From assembly GCA_038501195.1 (NCBI GenBank), contig JBBPUQ010000004.1, positions 62,001 to 126,000 on the forward strand: 64,000 bases of DNA, in the 5' to 3' direction. A program made the translations under genes and the position numbers. Positions 27,934 to 39,024 of the stretch are shown here, in pieces (the stretch's first letter is position 1; every line of letters begins with the position of its first letter). The DNA is from Nemania diffusa (Eukaryota > Ascomycota > Sordariomycetes > Xylariales > Xylariaceae). The notes beneath the pieces are model-generated. The model saw only the letters and a list, made by a program, of their open reading frames with translations. It was not told where the DNA came from and searched no databases.

Positions 27934-28310
27934 ATCAGAAAGGACAATTCCGGTTTTGTGCAATATATAGCAAATACTTATGAGATAGTATAATGAAAAA
28001 GATTGTGACAAATGCCTTCGTTTTTAACGAAGGTTACTTATTGGTTGTAAAAAATTTCTAGCAGAATTCTATAACCGAAATAGGTAATTTTGCTTTCTTA
28101 TTTGGAAGTAGTAAGTTACTTAGTAGCCGAAAAATTTCCAGAACAATTTCTTAACCCAAATAGAAAATTCCTTCTGCTTATTTGGATATAGTTCGTTTAA
28201 TTTAGCTTTAATTGCATACATATAGCTATAATTAGCTAAACCGGCTTTAAGTAAATAAGTGGCTAACTAACTTAGTTACTTATTAAGTGACCTACTTGTT
28301 AAGTGACCTA
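27934..28310. other. Spacer with an 80-bp tandem duplication
   Basis: No gene. Two similar units lie at about 28033-28114 and 28115-28196. Each starts GTTACTTA, has AAAAATTTC near its middle and ends TTATTTGGA plus about ten bases, with some 75 percent identity by eye. A shorter pair, TTAAGTGACCTA, recurs at 28283 and 28299. This segment abuts the start of the WD40 homology and may be a small transposon remnant or insertion scar; no terminal inverted repeat was found. Confidence 0.55.
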
Positions 28311-30523
28311 TTTATTTGCTGCTTTTCTCCGGACGGTCGACTGGTTGCCTCAACCTCCGATGACCGCTGCGTACAGTTGTTGGATGTCGAGACGGGCAAG
28401 CTGCAGAAGATGCTCAAAGGCTTCGGTGGCTACGTCTACCGCATAGTCTTGTCAAACACGTCACCCGACGGCTTTCCTGTGCTGGCTGCCTTTGAATATG
28501 ATCTCATCCAACTATGGGCGGGCACTACGTGCACGATAATACAAGAGATCCGTGGAGCCCCACAGGTAGATGTCAGTAAGATACGTGAATGAGACTGTGC
28601 AGGATATCAGCACCACAACAGCTGGGGATAGGTTGGCAGCAGCCATTGGCAAGGGCGTCACGGTATGGGATGTTCCTGATACCGACCAGGTCACCGTGTG
28701 GCTGGACGAGGAAACGGATCGTGTCGTAAGCCGGGTTCTCTTCTCACCTAATGGGGACTTGCTAGCTTCAACGGCAGGACCAGGGATAACCATTTAGGAT
28801 CTAAAGACTGGCCGTCCGCATCACAGGCTGCCAGAACGAAAGATGCCGCCAGAGGAGTCACCTGAGGAGGACTTGCAGGCCGAAGAGAAACCGGGTCACA
28901 GATCTGACATTGATGGGCTCGCCTTTTCACCCGATAGCAAATTCGTCGCGTCGGGCTCCGACGACAGGACTGCTCGAATTTGGGATGTGAAAGGGGGTGA
29001 GGCGGTAGCATTGTTGGCTTTTCATGAAAGACATGTTAACGGTGACTCTTTTTCTGCTGACGGCACTCGCTTCGCTACGGCATCTACAGACAAAAGCATC
29101 GGCATCTAGAACCAGCGGCTAGGGGACTGGGGTAGCGAAAGAGTACGTAGGCAGCCAGATCAAGTTCTGTACAGGCACGCAGAGGCGGTCTAGTCGGTTG
29201 CCTTTGCTCCCTACAGCGGTCTCCTAGCGTCGGCGTCTCAACATAGCTCACTCGGGCTCTAGGACACGGGCCAAGCCGGAGAGCTAATGAGTGAAGAAGA
29301 TCCGCATCAGGCGAGGCCGAACAGCTTTTCTACCGGATCTGGGCCTGGCGCCGGACACCAGGCCGCCGTTAGCTGCGTGGCTGTGTCCCCAGACAAGAAG
29401 ATTATTGCATCAGCGTCGGACGATGGCACCATATGCCTCTGGGATGGCATGACGGGCGCCCGACGGCGCACCTTAAATACGGAGCATAGCTGCCAGGTAA
29501 CAGAGCTAGTTTTCTCCCTCTTGGCCAGGTACCTAGTCTCGGCATTCACTAACCGCTAAGCCTTCGTCTGTCATCTTTTGTCTACTGAGCGAGAAATGGC
29601 GCCCAGGCACCGGCTAGCCGGGCATAGGAACTGGTTGCGGGACGCAGCCATCTTTCCGGATGAAAGCCTCGTGGCGACGGCGTGTGATGACGAGACGGTC
29701 CGACTCTGGAACATCACTGCCGCTGCTAACGGCGACGACGTGCCGGTCAGCATATTCAAAAGCCATACCGACTACGTCTACAGTGTCGCATTCTCTCCTG
29801 ATGGAACTCGCCTAGTGTCGGGGGAGCGACGATTGCCACGTTATGGTGTGGAATCTAACCGCTGATATCAGCAACGGTAAGCCACAAGGGGACAAGGCAG
29901 CGCCTAACATGGACTCACGGGTACGGGAATTCATTCGCAATGTGGTTTTCTCACCTGACCGCATATTGGTGTTTTCGGTCAGCTTTAACGGTACCGTTGC
30001 CATGTGGCGGGCCGACGCCCCTGCAGGGAAGCAGTGCCCCTTGGTCGTTAAGCGCGATGGCACCAGTGTTTTCAGGTTGATGTACTTTAACTTGCAACGC
30101 TCCGATGTGCTGCTCACCGAGCTCGGCGTTTGTGAGTACAACGTTAGTAAAGAGGCTATGGGGAAGGCTGAAGCTGAGGCTGCCGCCGCTGCGGACAGGG
30201 ACGCGGACACCGATACAGACGTGCCGGTCGACAGCGACTCGGAGTATAAGCACGAGTCCACGTCTACCCCCTCGAGGGTATTGACGCGGCGCAAGGCTCT
30301 GCTTAAGTGGGCTCTTCTCGGTATGGGCGAAGGTAATCGGTGGATTACGTGGAACAACAGGAACGTTATCTCGCTGCCGAAGGACGTCCGTCCAGGAAGG
30401 GCCTGTCGCGTGCAAGGTCGCAGCGTGGTCCTTGGCTGTCGCACCGGCCAAATGCTGCTGTTTCAGCTCTCCGAGGAATGTATGCCACTAGCCAGAATTA
30501 AAACAAAATGTGAAAAAAGTTAA
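28311..30523 (+). pseudogene. NACHT-WD40 (NWD) family pseudogene, WD40 half only
   Basis: WD40 repeats are obvious: FSPDGRLVASTSDDRCVQLL, FSPDSKFVASGSDDRTARIW, VSPDKKIIASASDDGTICLW and IFPDESLVATACDDETVRLW. Reading starts in one frame (28311), moves to a second at about 28560-28590 (a frameshift or a very short intron), and to a third after a run of five G at 29820-29824. Stops at 28795, 29107, 29191 and 29260 are all TAG at positions where the repeat expects Trp, hence TGG to TAG. The end (NRNVISLPKDVRPG, then VLGCRTGQMLLFQLSE) is a C-terminal tail shared with the intact NWD gene at 39025-44348. No NACHT domain precedes it; the 5' half has been lost. An Ala/Asp-rich insert of about 35 residues at 30160-30260 is unusual. 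Confidence 0.85.
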
Positions 30524-31390
30524 TAAAGAAAAATATAATATTATAACTTAAAAACTAAATGAGTAAATAAAATTTAAAAAAATCTAAGCCACATCTTTAT
30601 AGCTATTTAAAAGTGCAATATCTATAGCTAGCAAAAGAGGAGATAAAACTATGGCAATAGAACAATAGTTGTTGCAAAAGAGAGGCATTTACCCATTGAT
30701 CCGCTGCGCACATCAATAGTTCCTGGCAGATAAAAATTTATGTATATAATTAAAACTTAAGTTTTGGAATTGCTGTAGGTTTTTTCTATTCAATAAACTT
30801 TTACTTTTTATTACTACTTTACTTAATTACTTTTAACTGCAGTTATTATTATATATGCGAGTCTGCTATAGTAACTGTTGGCCGCCCCTTTATAGATGCT
30901 TTGGTTTATATTTGATAGCTTTTAATATATAATGGACAGAGGAAAAACTAAGGTAAAATTCTATCTGAACTACATTTCTGATCGACGTATTCATGCCTAA
31001 AATATCCAATTGACCAAGTGTAACAACACCCAAGCTGAGCGCTGCTCCTTTTTTCTTCTGAATGTTCACAGTACTTACAACCTGCGGCAGCGATGATAGA
31101 GTAATGTACTTTAACAAAGTCTTAGCTACGCTGCGGGGGCACTTCGATATTGGAATTACATCTCGTTGACTACCTAAAAGCAGCCCTGGCGCAGCCACCC
31201 GTTCTAAATTGTCAGCTTTGGTTTATTTTTATGTTGCTCCAGTGCTACCACTACTAAGTAGGAAGACTATTGGTTATAAATTACGCCACAAGTATGTTGA
31301 TTTTTAGAGTTAGGAAAATAAGGGGGTAGACAGACATCCCACACTATCAACCTAGCTGTTCTCACTCCCATACTTATCTCCATTCTGCTT
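30524..31390. repeat. Intergenic remnant DNA with dispersed repeat copy 2 (30751-30856)
   Basis: No supportable gene. Positions 30751-30856 repeat 815-923 of the AT block. Flanking sequence is moderately AT-rich (30530-30640) and looks like transposon debris. A 102-codon minus-strand frame at 30890-31198 opens with GTG, has no recognisable domain and is not called. The promoter of the gene at 31391 should lie in the last few hundred bases. Confidence 0.6.
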
Positions 31391-32428
31391 ATGTCCATTT
31401 TCCATTTTCATGCCCTTCTCTACCTTCTGCCTTTCGTTTTGACCCATGTACTATTATGTGATCTCCCCTTAAAAATTCGAGAGACGCTCAGGCCGCTGCC
31501 TATTTCATTGCCACCGTCTAGAGCAATGGCTCAAGGCTCTGATTGTGGATTCGTCGGCGGTTATACATTACGAGATCCTGATTCCTGCCCATCAGATGCG
31601 CCAATAACGTGTGGCATGGGTATTCAACCCCGATGCTGCCCGAGGGGTTTTGCTTGTGTTCCTGATACCACGACTAACGCAACATACTGCTGCGAAGACG
31701 GTAAGATTCAACCAGTGTCGTTGGCGATACCGATGCCGACCTTGCTGACGGGAAACTTGAAGGTACCAATTGCATAGCAGAGACAACTTCTCACCCGCAG
31801 GTACAGGATATCACTACCCGCCTCGAAACGGTTTCTTTCCGCTTTCTGACCTCCCTTTCATCCTTAGTGTCCAGTGTCGAATTGGAACGTCTGGGCCTAT
31901 GACAGCGATGGGAGTCGAGGATGGTGTTGTGAGCCCAATTATTACGGCTTTGCTACTCTAGCAAACGACGCTGTAGGGTGCCAGCCTATCGGCAACACTA
32001 TAGATACGGATACATATCACACTGTCACACAGTTTTTTACATCTTCGGTGTTTTGCACGTCGTCCTCAACGACTTCAAGCTCAACCGCGACCCCAACAAC
32101 ATCGATTTCGACAATATTGACTTCGACAACGCCCTCTCCCAGCGAAAGCGCTCTCAGCAAACCTGCCAGCCACATGTCAGGTCTTAGTACAGGTGGTATT
32201 GTAGGTGTAGCGATTGGAGCTGTCGCGGGGGTGGCTCTCATTGCTGTAGCGACCTGGCTGTTGAAACGTCGACGATTGACGCAGAAGGGGCCGCCGGCAA
32301 CATCACATATTTTACAATTACAGGAACCGTCGAAGCCCTCGGGATATTACGCGCCAGCTCCTACCTATGAGGCCCCAGCAAATTCTGTGGCACGTTATGA
32401 AATGTCAGGACTCAGCATACACGAGTGA
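31391..32428 (+). CDS. Secreted Cys-rich, single-pass membrane protein (Mid2/WSC-like architecture)
   Basis: Three exons give 302 residues: 31391-31700, 31763-31800 and 31868-32428. Intron 1 (62 nt) has donor GTAAGA and branch CTGAC; intron 2 (67 nt) has GTACAG, CTGAC and TTAG. Exon lengths sum to a multiple of three, and splicing joins YCCEDG to TNCIAE and then to CPVSNWNVW. Residues 1-23 form a signal peptide, although a second Met at residue 46 leaves the mature start uncertain. A Cys-rich ectodomain (about 50-160, with paired CC motifs) is followed by a Ser/Thr stalk (about 170-215), a transmembrane helix (about 225-248, GGIVGVAIGAVAGVALIAVA) and a basic KRRR stop-transfer with a Tyr/Pro-rich tail. 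The layout resembles fungal cell-wall sensors, but no named domain is certain. Confidence 0.8.
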
Positions 32429-32913
32429 AGGTCACGAGCCAAACTATTGTCAAGCATAGCCCATTTGAATGCGCGATCAAGTCTCCTACAACAGGTGGCG
32501 CGGGGAAGGTACGAGGCATAGTGTATTTCTATGACCCCGCACGGCTAATGCTGGGTCTTTTCTCCCAAACCTCTACAATAGGTAATTACCATTCTTACTT
32601 ATATATCGACAAGAATTCTTCTTTTTCCAAGCTTTAGTCTTATATAGTATTTACACCTAACATATCTGCTCTATATACTACTTCTTACATTCTACCTGAG
32701 CTATAGCCTTTCCCACTCCGTGACATTTTATTTACATTTCTTTTTCAGCTGCTTACTCTGTAGTTATTTTTAGTTTTAGTTCCACTTTTTTTATACACAA
32801 CACGGGGATTACAGTAATCTTTGGGGTTTTAGCTCCCCGCAAGCTGAAGTATTGCTTTTTCCCCATCAATTTGCCCTTTATACAAACAACAACGATTGGC
32901 GGCCGAGCTCACC
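32429..32913. other. Intergenic
   Basis: No gene seen. The stretch is T-rich with short pyrimidine tracts and contains the 3' flank of the membrane-protein gene and the 5' flank of the next gene. Confidence 0.6.
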
Positions 32914-34392
32914 ATGCGTAACTCTAACAAGAACGGTCCCCCTATGCGCTATTACTCCCAGAAGCTCGGCCTCTTTATACTCAAATATGGCGTCGGATAT
33001 CCCATCATGGGTGTTCTCTGGGTGTTCACTATGTTGTGCTTCACTGGTCGTCCGCCATTTAGTGATGGGTATTGCGGTACCGGCAGGAGGCAAGCTAGGC
33101 TGCGAAAGATAATCCACACTAGAATGCAGCTAAATTTGCCGCGTCCACTCTATCGGCATCGGGTCCAGAACCACGGCTCCAGCTCACGCTACGCGTTTGA
33201 TCAAGCAGCGCTGAACAGAAGACGTCGACTATCTCTTGGGGCTGATAACGAAGGACAGACCAAGAAACTACAGGGACTACTTCGGCGTGCAAGGCGGGCT
33301 GTTTTGCCACATCGCGGGTGGCATAAACCACCGCTAGAGCGCAGCCGTCTGCTAGAGCTTCCCACAGAGCTCAGAGCTCTCATTTGGAAGTACGCTCTTG
33401 GGAACCGTACAATTCACATCTTCTACGGCATGCCCATCAAGCGCCAACCTTACGTCTTCCCGCTCAAACCGAGTCTTTTCCCGCTGCGGATCCGGCGTGT
33501 GAGAAAGGACGATAAGCTCATCCGAAGGCTATGCTTTGTAGAATGTGTTCACAGACCGAGTCCGAATGGCTGGGAGAATCGACAGCCCTTAGACAATGGC
33601 TGTCTAGACTGCGGTGTGCTATGGAATCTCTTTGGCGAATGTACTGGCAAGGTGCAGTGGGAAGATACGCCAGATGCCGGTTGGAGCACGTGTCCACCGG
33701 CGGATGAGATGGGTAAACCTAATATCGTAGCCGTGGAAAGAGAGTGGAAGCCTTTGGCGTTGCTCAGCACTTGTCGACAGATGTAAGTCTATGTTTGCCG
33801 CATTGTGCTCTAAGAACACAATATTTCTAACGGTTAAGAAAGCTACACCGAAGCTATCGACCTCTTATACAGCGACAATACCTTCCACTTTCCACTCCCA
33901 CATGCCCATTCCCACTACTCACTTTCACAGAAGCATCCCGAGCCAATTCGCGACTTCTCAAGCACAATTCTAGCCCAGCGGTTGAATCGTATCACGCGCA
34001 TCGCCACAACCATATTAGTCAACTCTCCGCATCTTGAAGGTCTCTCCAATATATTAGCTCAAGAGCTACCAAACCTCCAATACCTAGAGCTGCAAGCAAT
34101 TATGGCGGAAGAAACCGATTGGGTCTTCCCACCTGCAAATATAGAGGCCCTCTCAAAGGTCGTTAGGGAGATGAACAATAGGGTAGCAGGTGCAAGAGTC
34201 ATATTAAGAGCTGATCTGGATAGTAAAGTCCTCTCCCTACTCGATATTCCGCTGCCAAATGGACTGCAAGTCATCAAAGTACCCGATGAAGTGCGGGAAA
34301 GTAGGGCAATAATCCGTGAGAGGTTCCAGAGCCTTCGCCGGACTTTGCCCATAGAATATTACCTCGGAGGATATACATGGCGGTATTTGTAG
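32914..34392 (+). CDS. DUF7730-like fungal protein
   Basis: Two exons, 32914-33782 and 33843-34392, separated by a 60-nt intron with donor GTAAGT and branch CTAAC, give 472 residues. The ATG at 32914 is preferred; an upstream in-frame TTG at 32896 is not a likely start. A hydrophobic segment near residues 15-45 (LGLFILKYGVGYPIMGVLWV) may be a membrane anchor. The core motif LLELPTELRALIWKYAL, followed after the splice by CRQIYTEAIDLLYSDNTFHF, is the hallmark of a very large fungal family (DUF7730, loosely F-box-like) of unknown function that is expanded in plant- and insect-associated ascomycetes. It follows the membrane-protein gene on the same strand. No function is proposed. Confidence 0.85.
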
Positions 34393-35042
34393 TGTGGAAA
34401 ACATGATTTTTAGCGAACAGGCAAGTTGCTAACAGTGTTAAGCAGAGAGAAGTTATGAACAGCTTAACAGGTGGGGGTGATATACTAGCCACCCAAGGTT
34501 AGAAGTATATGAGGTGCATCTTCTTTTTTTTTAATTCGAAATTTGGAAGATCTTCATTTTCCCAGCTTGGGTTAAAGGTGTATTGAATATCACTTTTGAG
34601 CATTCGAGATGCTTCCTTTTCTAACGGGCATGGCTAGCTAAAAGCATCTTTCGGCCGCACTAGGTAATACCTGCCTCGAAACTTGTTACCGTCGTAACGC
34701 AACCTAGGCCTTTTTTCATCGACATGTCCGTTACCTATAGACGTAAATCTTAGGCCTTGGCTAAACTTTAATACAAGGTGGGGCACGTAAAGGACGGCCG
34801 GCGGCTGAATCGTGGCCAAGATCTATCTTTTCTACCAGCCGAACAGCGAATAAGATCAAGTAGCAGGTCATTAATAATATCTTGGATTCGGAAGTGCGCT
34901 ATCCGCTACACGGCTTTTGAAACAATTCTACACCTTCAGAGGCAGTTTAAGAGGGCGATAGCCGCCACTTGCAAATCTGATTGTAAAATGGGATCTATTT
35001 ATCAGGCGACCTGGTACCCGTATAGAGCGAGTCACAGTGAAA
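34393..35042. other. Intergenic
   Basis: Nothing gene-like was recognised. Short frames occur on both strands but have no start context, domain or splice signals. Confidence 0.6.
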
Positions 35043-36083
35043 ATGATTTTTAAATTGGTTAAGTTTATTTATTTGCTTGCCTTCTGGGCAGGCAGTGTAC
35101 ACTCTGAGGAGCAAACGGCAAAGAAGCGGCCTATTATGCTCGATCGTTCGGGCGGGTTCAATGTCGCCGGTAAAGTCATCCAAAATCCTAGAAACCCTAA
35201 CATGACGCTCTCATGCGATCATGGCTATATGGAATATTTCATTCCCTGGAGACCACGAAAAACAAGCCTTGTTATGTGGCACAGTTCGAGCACACAGACG
35301 TGGCAAAATCGATTTGACGGCGGCGAGGGCTTCAAAGACATGTTCTTAAGGCGAGACTACCCCGTGTACCTCTGGGATGCACCACGGCTGGGGCGTGCCA
35401 ACTGGGCCTGCGAGCCGACCGTCTATGTCCCCGACTATCGAGACCAGGGGAACTTCGTGGCTTGGAATTTCGGGCCCTCTTATCCCAACTTCTGGCCGGA
35501 CTCGCAATTTCCAGCGTCTAACGAGACGGCCTGGCAGCAGGCAACCAGTGGTCGGTACGTCGAATACGATACAGTCGCTAATATCTACCTCCAAGCGAAT
35601 GCCGCCGCTGTCGCCGCCGATTCATACAAGATAGGCGACAGTGTTGTGTATCTTACAAACTCGGCGGCTGGGCTCCGTGCGCAGCTAGCTGTGACGTTGA
35701 GCAACACGACCAACACCAAGGCAATCGTCGCGTACGAGAGCTTTGGCTACGTGTTCCCGGATAACCTCAACATCACCGCGGGTGCACCCTTCGGGCCAAT
35801 GGTCATCCCTCTCGAACAGTTCAAGAAGCTTGCCAAGTTGCCAGCTATACAATACATCTTTAGTGACCATCGCTCCGAGAACTTTACCTTCTTAGCACAG
35901 GCGAGACTCTCTGCCAAAATCATCAACATGTATGGAGGCAATGCACAAGTGTTTCTACTGGGGAAAGATGCGGGCTTGAAGGGAAGCACGCATATCGCAT
36001 TTGCCGACATGGACAATGATAAGGTGGCAGATCTCTTGGACGAATTTTTGGAGGAGAACCTCCTAGACGGCTACGTGGATTAG
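35043..36083 (+). CDS. Secreted alpha/beta-hydrolase-fold protein
   Basis: Single exon, 346 residues from the ATG at 35043; the in-frame GTG six bases upstream is not used as start. Residues 1-22 (LVKFIYLLAFWAGSVHS) are a clear signal peptide. VMWHSSSTQTWQNRF resembles the oxyanion strand-loop of the fold, YPVYLWDAPRLGRANW its second strand, VVYLTNSAAGLRAQ (about residue 200-213) the nucleophile elbow with Ser in NSAAG, and GSTHIAFADMDN near the C-terminus the catalytic His region. Several N-x-S/T sites (NMT, NET, NIT, NFT) fit secretion. The nucleophile context differs from the common GxSxG, so the enzyme class (esterase, lipase or other) is undetermined. Confidence 0.8.
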   Translation: MIFKLVKFIYLLAFWAGSVHSEEQTAKKRPIMLDRSGGFNVAGKVIQNPRNPNMTLSCDHGYMEYFIPWRPRKTSLVMWHSSSTQTWQNRFDGGEGFKDMFLRRDYPVYLWDAPRLGRANWACEPTVYVPDYRDQGNFVAWNFGPSYPNFWPDSQFPASNETAWQQATSGRYVEYDTVANIYLQANAAAVAADSYKIGDSVVYLTNSAAGLRAQLAVTLSNTTNTKAIVAYESFGYVFPDNLNITAGAPFGPMVIPLEQFKKLAKLPAIQYIFSDHRSENFTFLAQARLSAKIINMYGGNAQVFLLGKDAGLKGSTHIAFADMDNDKVADLLDEFLEENLLDGYVD

Positions 36084-37235
36084 CAAGTTCTATCTAGCTT
36101 TGGGGTAGCGCCCTGTGCCCTCTTCCTCTCATAGCTTTCCTACCAGTCCCAGGTTGTGGGCTAAGAGAGTGGTTTTACCGTGCGACGACGCACCGGATTT
36201 TGTCACGCGATAATTGATCAGTTTCATAGCCCCGGCATAGGTTGGTGTTACATGACAAGGCCACTCCCATAGCCTACAGGCACCTTTGTGTCGCACCTCG
36301 CTTCTTCCCTAGCCAGTATCGTGACATCCCTAGATTCATGTGAGACCCCCTAAGGCTGTAGCCAAGGCTATTGGAGGACGAGGGCTATGAGCCCCCCCGG
36401 AAAGTCTCACAATGACTCATCCAAGGCCGATTATTCTTATCCCTTCGAAATGTGCAAACACGATTCCTCTTGTATAAATAAGTCACATTTTCCTGTTCTT
36501 AGCGAAGGTTTACGTCCTCCACACCATATACACATTTATCCTACATCATCAAACCTACGTTGCACTATACACATTCAAGTCCTTTTCAAGCTTTTATCTA
36601 TCATTCTCATTATACGCTTGCGTTACAAAGCAGTCAGTAGGTTAGTTAGTCAGTCAAACTCAAGTCCCAAGGAAAGATGTCACACGAAAGTGGGCATGAA
36701 TCCGCGTCGCCGACTACAACCAGTGCTTGCAACATTCGGTCGCTCTGCAACCAAGATCGTTATAAAAGGAACCGACTTCTACCCATTGAGTGCGCTCTCT
36801 GGAAGAACCGGGGTTTTGGGGAAGGTCTCCTCGTCTTGCCGTGTCTCGTGTTGTCTTGGTTACTGCTAGTATAAGACTCACATTCGAAAGCGGTTTGTCG
36901 TTAATCGGGCGTTGAGAACGCGGTGCGACAAGACGAGGAGACACTCGTCTGCAAGTACTGAGATTGTTCGCAACTGGATAATAGGTCGTGGTGGCGGGGA
37001 TCATGACTATGACATGACTACGAGTAGTCCTCACTTTTCCTCGACGCTTCGCTAGACTTCGGCTTCTCTCTATTGAGAATGATAATGCACAGTTGGCCCA
37101 GCTGAAATTCAGTTGAAAGATTGAGTCTTCTGCCCTCCCTTTGCCAATCTCTGGCCTCGCTCTTTTTTGCAAACTCGTACTACCAGACACTGATAAGGCT
37201 CTCATAGGTTCCTTTACTATCAACTGGACGTTTCG
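36084..37235. other. Intergenic
   Basis: No gene supported. Frames of 160-169 codons on opposite strands (36387-36869 and 36714-37223) overlap, show no domain and have compositions typical of chance frames. The last 200 bases should hold the promoter of the gene at 37236. Confidence 0.6.
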
Positions 37236-38588
37236 ATGGCCTCAGCGCCGGACTCAGGCGCAAACGAAGCCCTCTCCGTCCAATCCGTGGACGACAATGT
37301 ACATATTAGAAAAGCACCAGCTTTTGTAGTGTGGCGAGACTCGAATGGCGAGACTCGCTCTCTATCCGACTTCAGTGTCTCCCTACTCCACACCTCCACC
37401 CCTCGTAAAAATAAGGCCCTAGTCCAGTTTCAAGCGACTATGAGACTAAAGAAAGGGTCCGAGAAACCCCCCATACACCTCTTCATTAAGCCAGACCAAA
37501 TATGCAGGTTGGACTATATTGAAGGCCGTAGTGATTTAGATAGTGGTGACAAAGGGCTACACCAACAAGCGCGAGAAAAGCTAGGAACGAGCACCCATCT
37601 CTTGCGCTTCGAGCTACGAAGCCCCGCCACTTTTGTCGTCCCAAATGAAACCCCATTCGAGTTCTTCAGAGCCGGATCACAGGCTGTTTGGAAGTCCTTG
37701 ATGGACTTTGCCAGGGATTCACATTGCTTCTTTCTTCACTTTCCCACGAACACCTGGTCAAAAGAGCGGTTGCTCTTCTTCTGCGAGGCTGCGTCAAGTC
37801 GCGGTACTCTCAGACCAATCTGCGACAACGTTCTTAGTCTCTATGGGGGCAAAGGTGGCAAGATAGTTAATCCTCACACTAATGACGGAAATGAATCCAC
37901 TCAAATCAGGGCGAGGGTTGGGGTCCTAAATGACACTACTCCCCCAGCCTACGAGGATCGCACTACTACCGGGTCCAGCCTCTCTCCGATAGGGCCTCCT
38001 CTCTGCCTGTCTCCGGGTAAGCAAGCGCACATTCTCACCACCTTTGTTGATCCCTAAGAGGAGGGTCTAATTAATACCGACCATATAGGCCCCGACGCAC
38101 GGCGACTTGGAAAGCGGCGTCGCAGTAGTAGTGATTGTGGAGAGATGGCCAGTTATGACAAGGGCAGGAAGGCCAGCGACAGGATCTTAGATGCGATTTC
38201 CGGGCTACAGCGGACTATAGACGAGGTAAAGGTCAAGGTGGAAGAAATAGAAGGGCGGGTGAAACAGTTGGAGGAGGATCAACAAAACTTAGCAGACGAG
38301 GTAAGGGCGCACATGGAGCCACTTTGGGACGAGATGGATGCGCGACTTCAAAGCCAGGAGGACCGGGAACACGGGTACATCAAAGATGTTGTTGAAGAGT
38401 TCCTCAACGAGAATATGCAAGAGAAGGTGACCGAAGCAATTGATGAGTATTTTGACAATGATGACGAAGGTCAGGAATTAATTCACAAAATCATTAGCGA
38501 AAGAGTACCCGAGGCAACAAGGAACTATCTCCAGGGCCAGCATTTCGCGGGACATTTCACCTTCAGCGAAGAAACATACTCAATATAA
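37236..38588 (+). CDS. Hypothetical fungal protein with C-terminal coiled coil
   Basis: Two exons, 37236-38016 and 38089-38588, with a 72-nt intron (donor GTAAGC, branch-like TCTAAT, acceptor ATAG), give 426 residues; the exon sum is divisible by three. The N-terminal half has short beta-strand-like stretches (FVVWRDSNGETRSLSDFSV, LVQFQATMRL, IHLFIKPDQI). A Pro/Ser/Thr-rich linker (PPAYEDRTTT) ends in a basic cluster LGKRRRSSSD that may act as a nuclear localisation signal. The last 140 residues form an acidic coiled coil (DEVKVKVEEIEGRVKQLEED). It resembles a type of lineage-expanded hypothetical protein common in plant-associated ascomycetes. Function unknown. Confidence 0.8.
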
Positions 38589-39024
38589 TCAAAAGTCAAA
38601 GTGTACGCTTCGAGAGGCATGAAGAATGAGTTGGGCGCAAGTTGTTTTCGCCTGTGACTTTATTTGTAGATTTTCCATTGCTGTGTCGGCTGCGTTGTAG
38701 TTCGTAGCCCGAGCATGGTCAACGGTTAATAAAATGGACAGCAATTACCAAGAAAATGATTCAATGCGACAGCTTTTCCCTAATTCAACTAATTACCGGA
38801 GCGTGTTGTGCTTAAGCACAGCCCCTTTGCCTATATAACGTAGAGTAGTTAAGCAATGAAGGATACTGTGTAGGCGCCTTGACTAATGAACATGTACTAA
38901 GGACCTGATTTATGATCATAAATGGGTACCTACCGCGAACTCAGCGATTCGTCATCTGCTAACAGCAAACAGTGCGGGAATTCGGGGATGGCAGTTCGTT
39001 CCCTCAATATAACGACTACCTAAA
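38589..39024. other. Intergenic between convergent genes
   Basis: No gene recognised. This holds the 3' flanks of the coiled-coil protein gene (plus) and the NWD gene (minus). Confidence 0.6.

Noticed and set aside
26461..30523. A single protease-NACHT-WD40 fusion gene
   Set aside because: The protease has its own natural C-terminal region and stop at 27933, no NACHT is present between, and the spacer contains a tandem duplication. Two separate relics are simpler.
30890..31198. 102-codon minus-strand frame
   Set aside because: It starts with GTG, has no domain or splice context and lies among repeat debris.
36387..37223. Overlapping frames of 160 and 169 codons on opposite strands
   Set aside because: No domain, mutually overlapping, and in the upstream region of a better supported gene.
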